Assembly (NCBI GenBank): GCA_900555855.1 | Contig: USML01000037.1 | Span: 1 to 16,563, forward strand | Reading direction: 5' to 3' | Length of the DNA: 16,563 bases | Source: an uncultured Eubacteriales bacterium | GTDB lineage: Bacteria; Bacillota; Clostridia; Oscillospirales; Butyricicoccaceae | Shown: piece after piece, positions 16,113-16,563 of the stretch | How positions within the stretch are numbered: the first letter of the stretch is position 1 | Layout: each line of letters begins with the position of its first letter | The notes under the pieces: model-generated | The model's input: only the letters and a program-made list of their open reading frames with translations | Databases searched by the model: none | Told to the model about the DNA's origin: nothing | Position numbers and translations under genes: made by a program

Positions 16113-16145
16113 GAAAAAAGCGGCGCCCGGAGATCAGGCGCCGCT
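16113..16145 (-). terminator. Intrinsic terminator after rpmE
   Basis: A perfect 9-bp stem (16119-16127 with 16137-16145) has a 9-base loop. On the minus strand it is followed directly by six T residues (A6 at 16114-16119 on the plus strand). It starts 17 bases after the rpmE stop and ends about 30 bases before hflX. Confidence 0.92.
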
Positions 16146-16162
16146 CTATCATCTGGCAGTGA

Positions 16163-16369
16163 TTACTTGTTTTCCAGGTTGAAACGCTTCTTGAAGCGGT
16201 CAACGCGTCCGCCGGTATCGACCAGCTTCTGCTTGCCGGTATAGAAGGGATGGCACTGATTGCAAATTTCAACACGGATGTTCTCCTTCGTAGAGCCGAC
16301 CTGGAACTCGTTGCCGCAGGCGCACTTCACGGTGGTGACACGGTAGTTGGGATGGATACCCTCTTTCAT
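16163..16369 (-). CDS. rpmE: 50S ribosomal protein L31, zinc-binding (C+) type
   Basis: A complete 68-aa L31 (bL31), a small protein of the large ribosomal subunit. It starts Met-Lys-Glu-Gly-Ile-His-Pro-Asn-Tyr, as is typical of the family. Cys16-x-Cys18 and Cys36-x2-Cys39 form the zinc site of the C+ paralogue, followed by His-Pro-Phe-Tyr-Thr-Gly-Lys and a basic C-terminus (Arg-Phe-Lys-Lys-Arg-Phe). In bacteria with two L31 copies the C+ form is used when zinc is plentiful; whether a C- copy exists elsewhere cannot be seen here. The ATG at 16369 is preceded by GAGGTGAG (16375-16382), 5 bases away. It has its own promoter and terminator, so it is mainly monocistronic, with hflX next downstream. 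Confidence 0.98.
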   Translation of the reverse strand: MKEGIHPNYRVTTVKCACGNEFQVGSTKENIRVEICNQCHPFYTGKQKLVDTGGRVDRFKKRFNLENK

Positions 16370-16408
16370 TTCTTCTCACCTCGCTGCTGATAACTTTTCG
16401 CAACAGCA

Positions 16409-16437
16409 ATCATAACACAAGAAAAGTTAGATTGCAA
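16409..16437 (-). promoter_or_regulatory. rpmE: Predicted sigma-A promoter of rpmE
   Basis: On the minus strand TTGCAA (16437-16432) and TATGAT (16414-16409) are separated by 17 bases. A TG one base before the -10 makes it an extended -10 promoter. The leader to the ATG is about 35 bases. Confidence 0.75.
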
Positions 16438-16438
16438 G

Positions 16439-16466
16439 CCCTTTTTTGAAAATCTCCGTCAAAAAA
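16439..16466. repeat. A/T-rich inverted repeat between divergent promoters
   Basis: TTTTTTGA (16442-16449) and TCAAAAAA (16459-16466) form an 8-bp inverted repeat with a 9-base loop. Flanking CCC and GGGG would extend the pairing across a one-base bulge. It lies immediately upstream of the rpmE -35. It may be an UP-element-like A/T tract or an operator; the function is unknown. Confidence 0.5.
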
Positions 16467-16522
16467 CGGGGACTTTTGAAATAAAATTTATGTTTCAATT
16501 GCAAAAAAGGGGTTGACTTTTG
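16460..16522 (+). repeat. Imperfect direct repeat around the right-edge promoter
   Basis: Two copies share the pattern CAAAAAA, then GGGG, then ACTTTTG: 16460-16478 (with an extra C before the G-run) and 16502-16522 (with TTG inserted before ACTTTTG). The second copy supplies the TTGACT -35 box of the plus-strand promoter. Between them lies an imperfect palindrome, TTGAAA (16476-16481) against TTTCAA (16493-16498). Confidence 0.6.
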
Positions 16523-16541
16523 CTTTCGGGGGTGTTATTAT
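16513..16541 (+). promoter_or_regulatory. Strong plus-strand promoter for a gene beyond the window
   Basis: TTGACT (16513-16518) and TATTAT (16536-16541) are 17 bases apart, with TG one base before the -10 (16533-16534). Transcription would start near 16548 and leave the window after about 15 bases, so the product is unknown. An A6 tract lies just upstream of the -35. Confidence 0.75.
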
Positions 16542-16563
16542 AACTAAGCTGTCAGCGAGAGCT

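Noticed and set aside
1..16563. Frequent GGATCC hexamers (at least 16 counted by eye, against about 4 expected by chance)
   Set aside because: Most lie in coding DNA where common codons such as CTG, GCG or CCG precede GAT-CC. Codon preference explains the excess without a restriction-related or regulatory role.
1..16563. Mobile elements, CRISPR arrays, tRNA or rRNA genes
   Set aside because: None was found by reading. There are no transposase-like products, no regularly spaced repeats, and the intergenic regions are short and explained by promoters and terminators.

Overview
The window is about 16.6 kb of GC-rich DNA from a member of the Firmicutes, most likely an endospore-lineage Clostridia (Oscillospiraceae-like). 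The evidence is the tail of a spoIIIA sporulation operon, AddAB rather than RecBCD, Gram-positive-style lipoprotein and ribosome-binding sequences, and a CsaB-type cell-wall polysaccharide enzyme. The species assignment is inference only. No mobile element, CRISPR array, tRNA or rRNA gene was seen. Genes are tightly packed and no gene-free stretch exceeds 300 bases.

Region 1 (1-2260, plus strand): the end of spoIIIAE, then complete spoIIIAF, spoIIIAG and spoIIIAH. These are mother-cell components of the SpoIIIA-SpoIIQ transport channel. AE/AF and AF/AG overlap as ATGA, while AH has its own AGGAGG site. An Asp23/Gls24 (YqhY-type) gene follows behind an apparent vegetative promoter. A strong bidirectional terminator closes the region.

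Region 2 (2276-7075, minus strand): two large monocistronic surface-related genes. One is a 787-aa lipoprotein with a PstS-like binding domain and a long C-terminal part that appears to hold two RsiV/DUF3298-like modules. The other is a 736-aa fusion of a GT4 glycosyltransferase and a CsaB-type polysaccharide pyruvyl transferase. Each has a recognisable promoter. The second is transcribed divergently from addB.

Region 3 (7125-14149, plus strand): addB-addA, encoding the complete AddAB helicase-nuclease for double-strand break resection. The two genes overlap and are followed by a bidirectional terminator shared with the converging yigZ gene.

Region 4 (14164-16437, minus strand): rpmE (zinc-type L31), an intrinsic terminator, then hflX and yigZ overlapping by 14 bases. 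Only about 30 bases separate the rpmE terminator from hflX, so hflX-yigZ expression probably depends on read-through or a hidden promoter.

The last ~125 bases contain repeated A/T-tract elements and a near-consensus plus-strand promoter whose gene lies beyond the window.

Most of the window is core chromosome. I found no convincing new multigene system. The most unusual items are the two large surface proteins and the repeat-bearing promoter region at the right edge.
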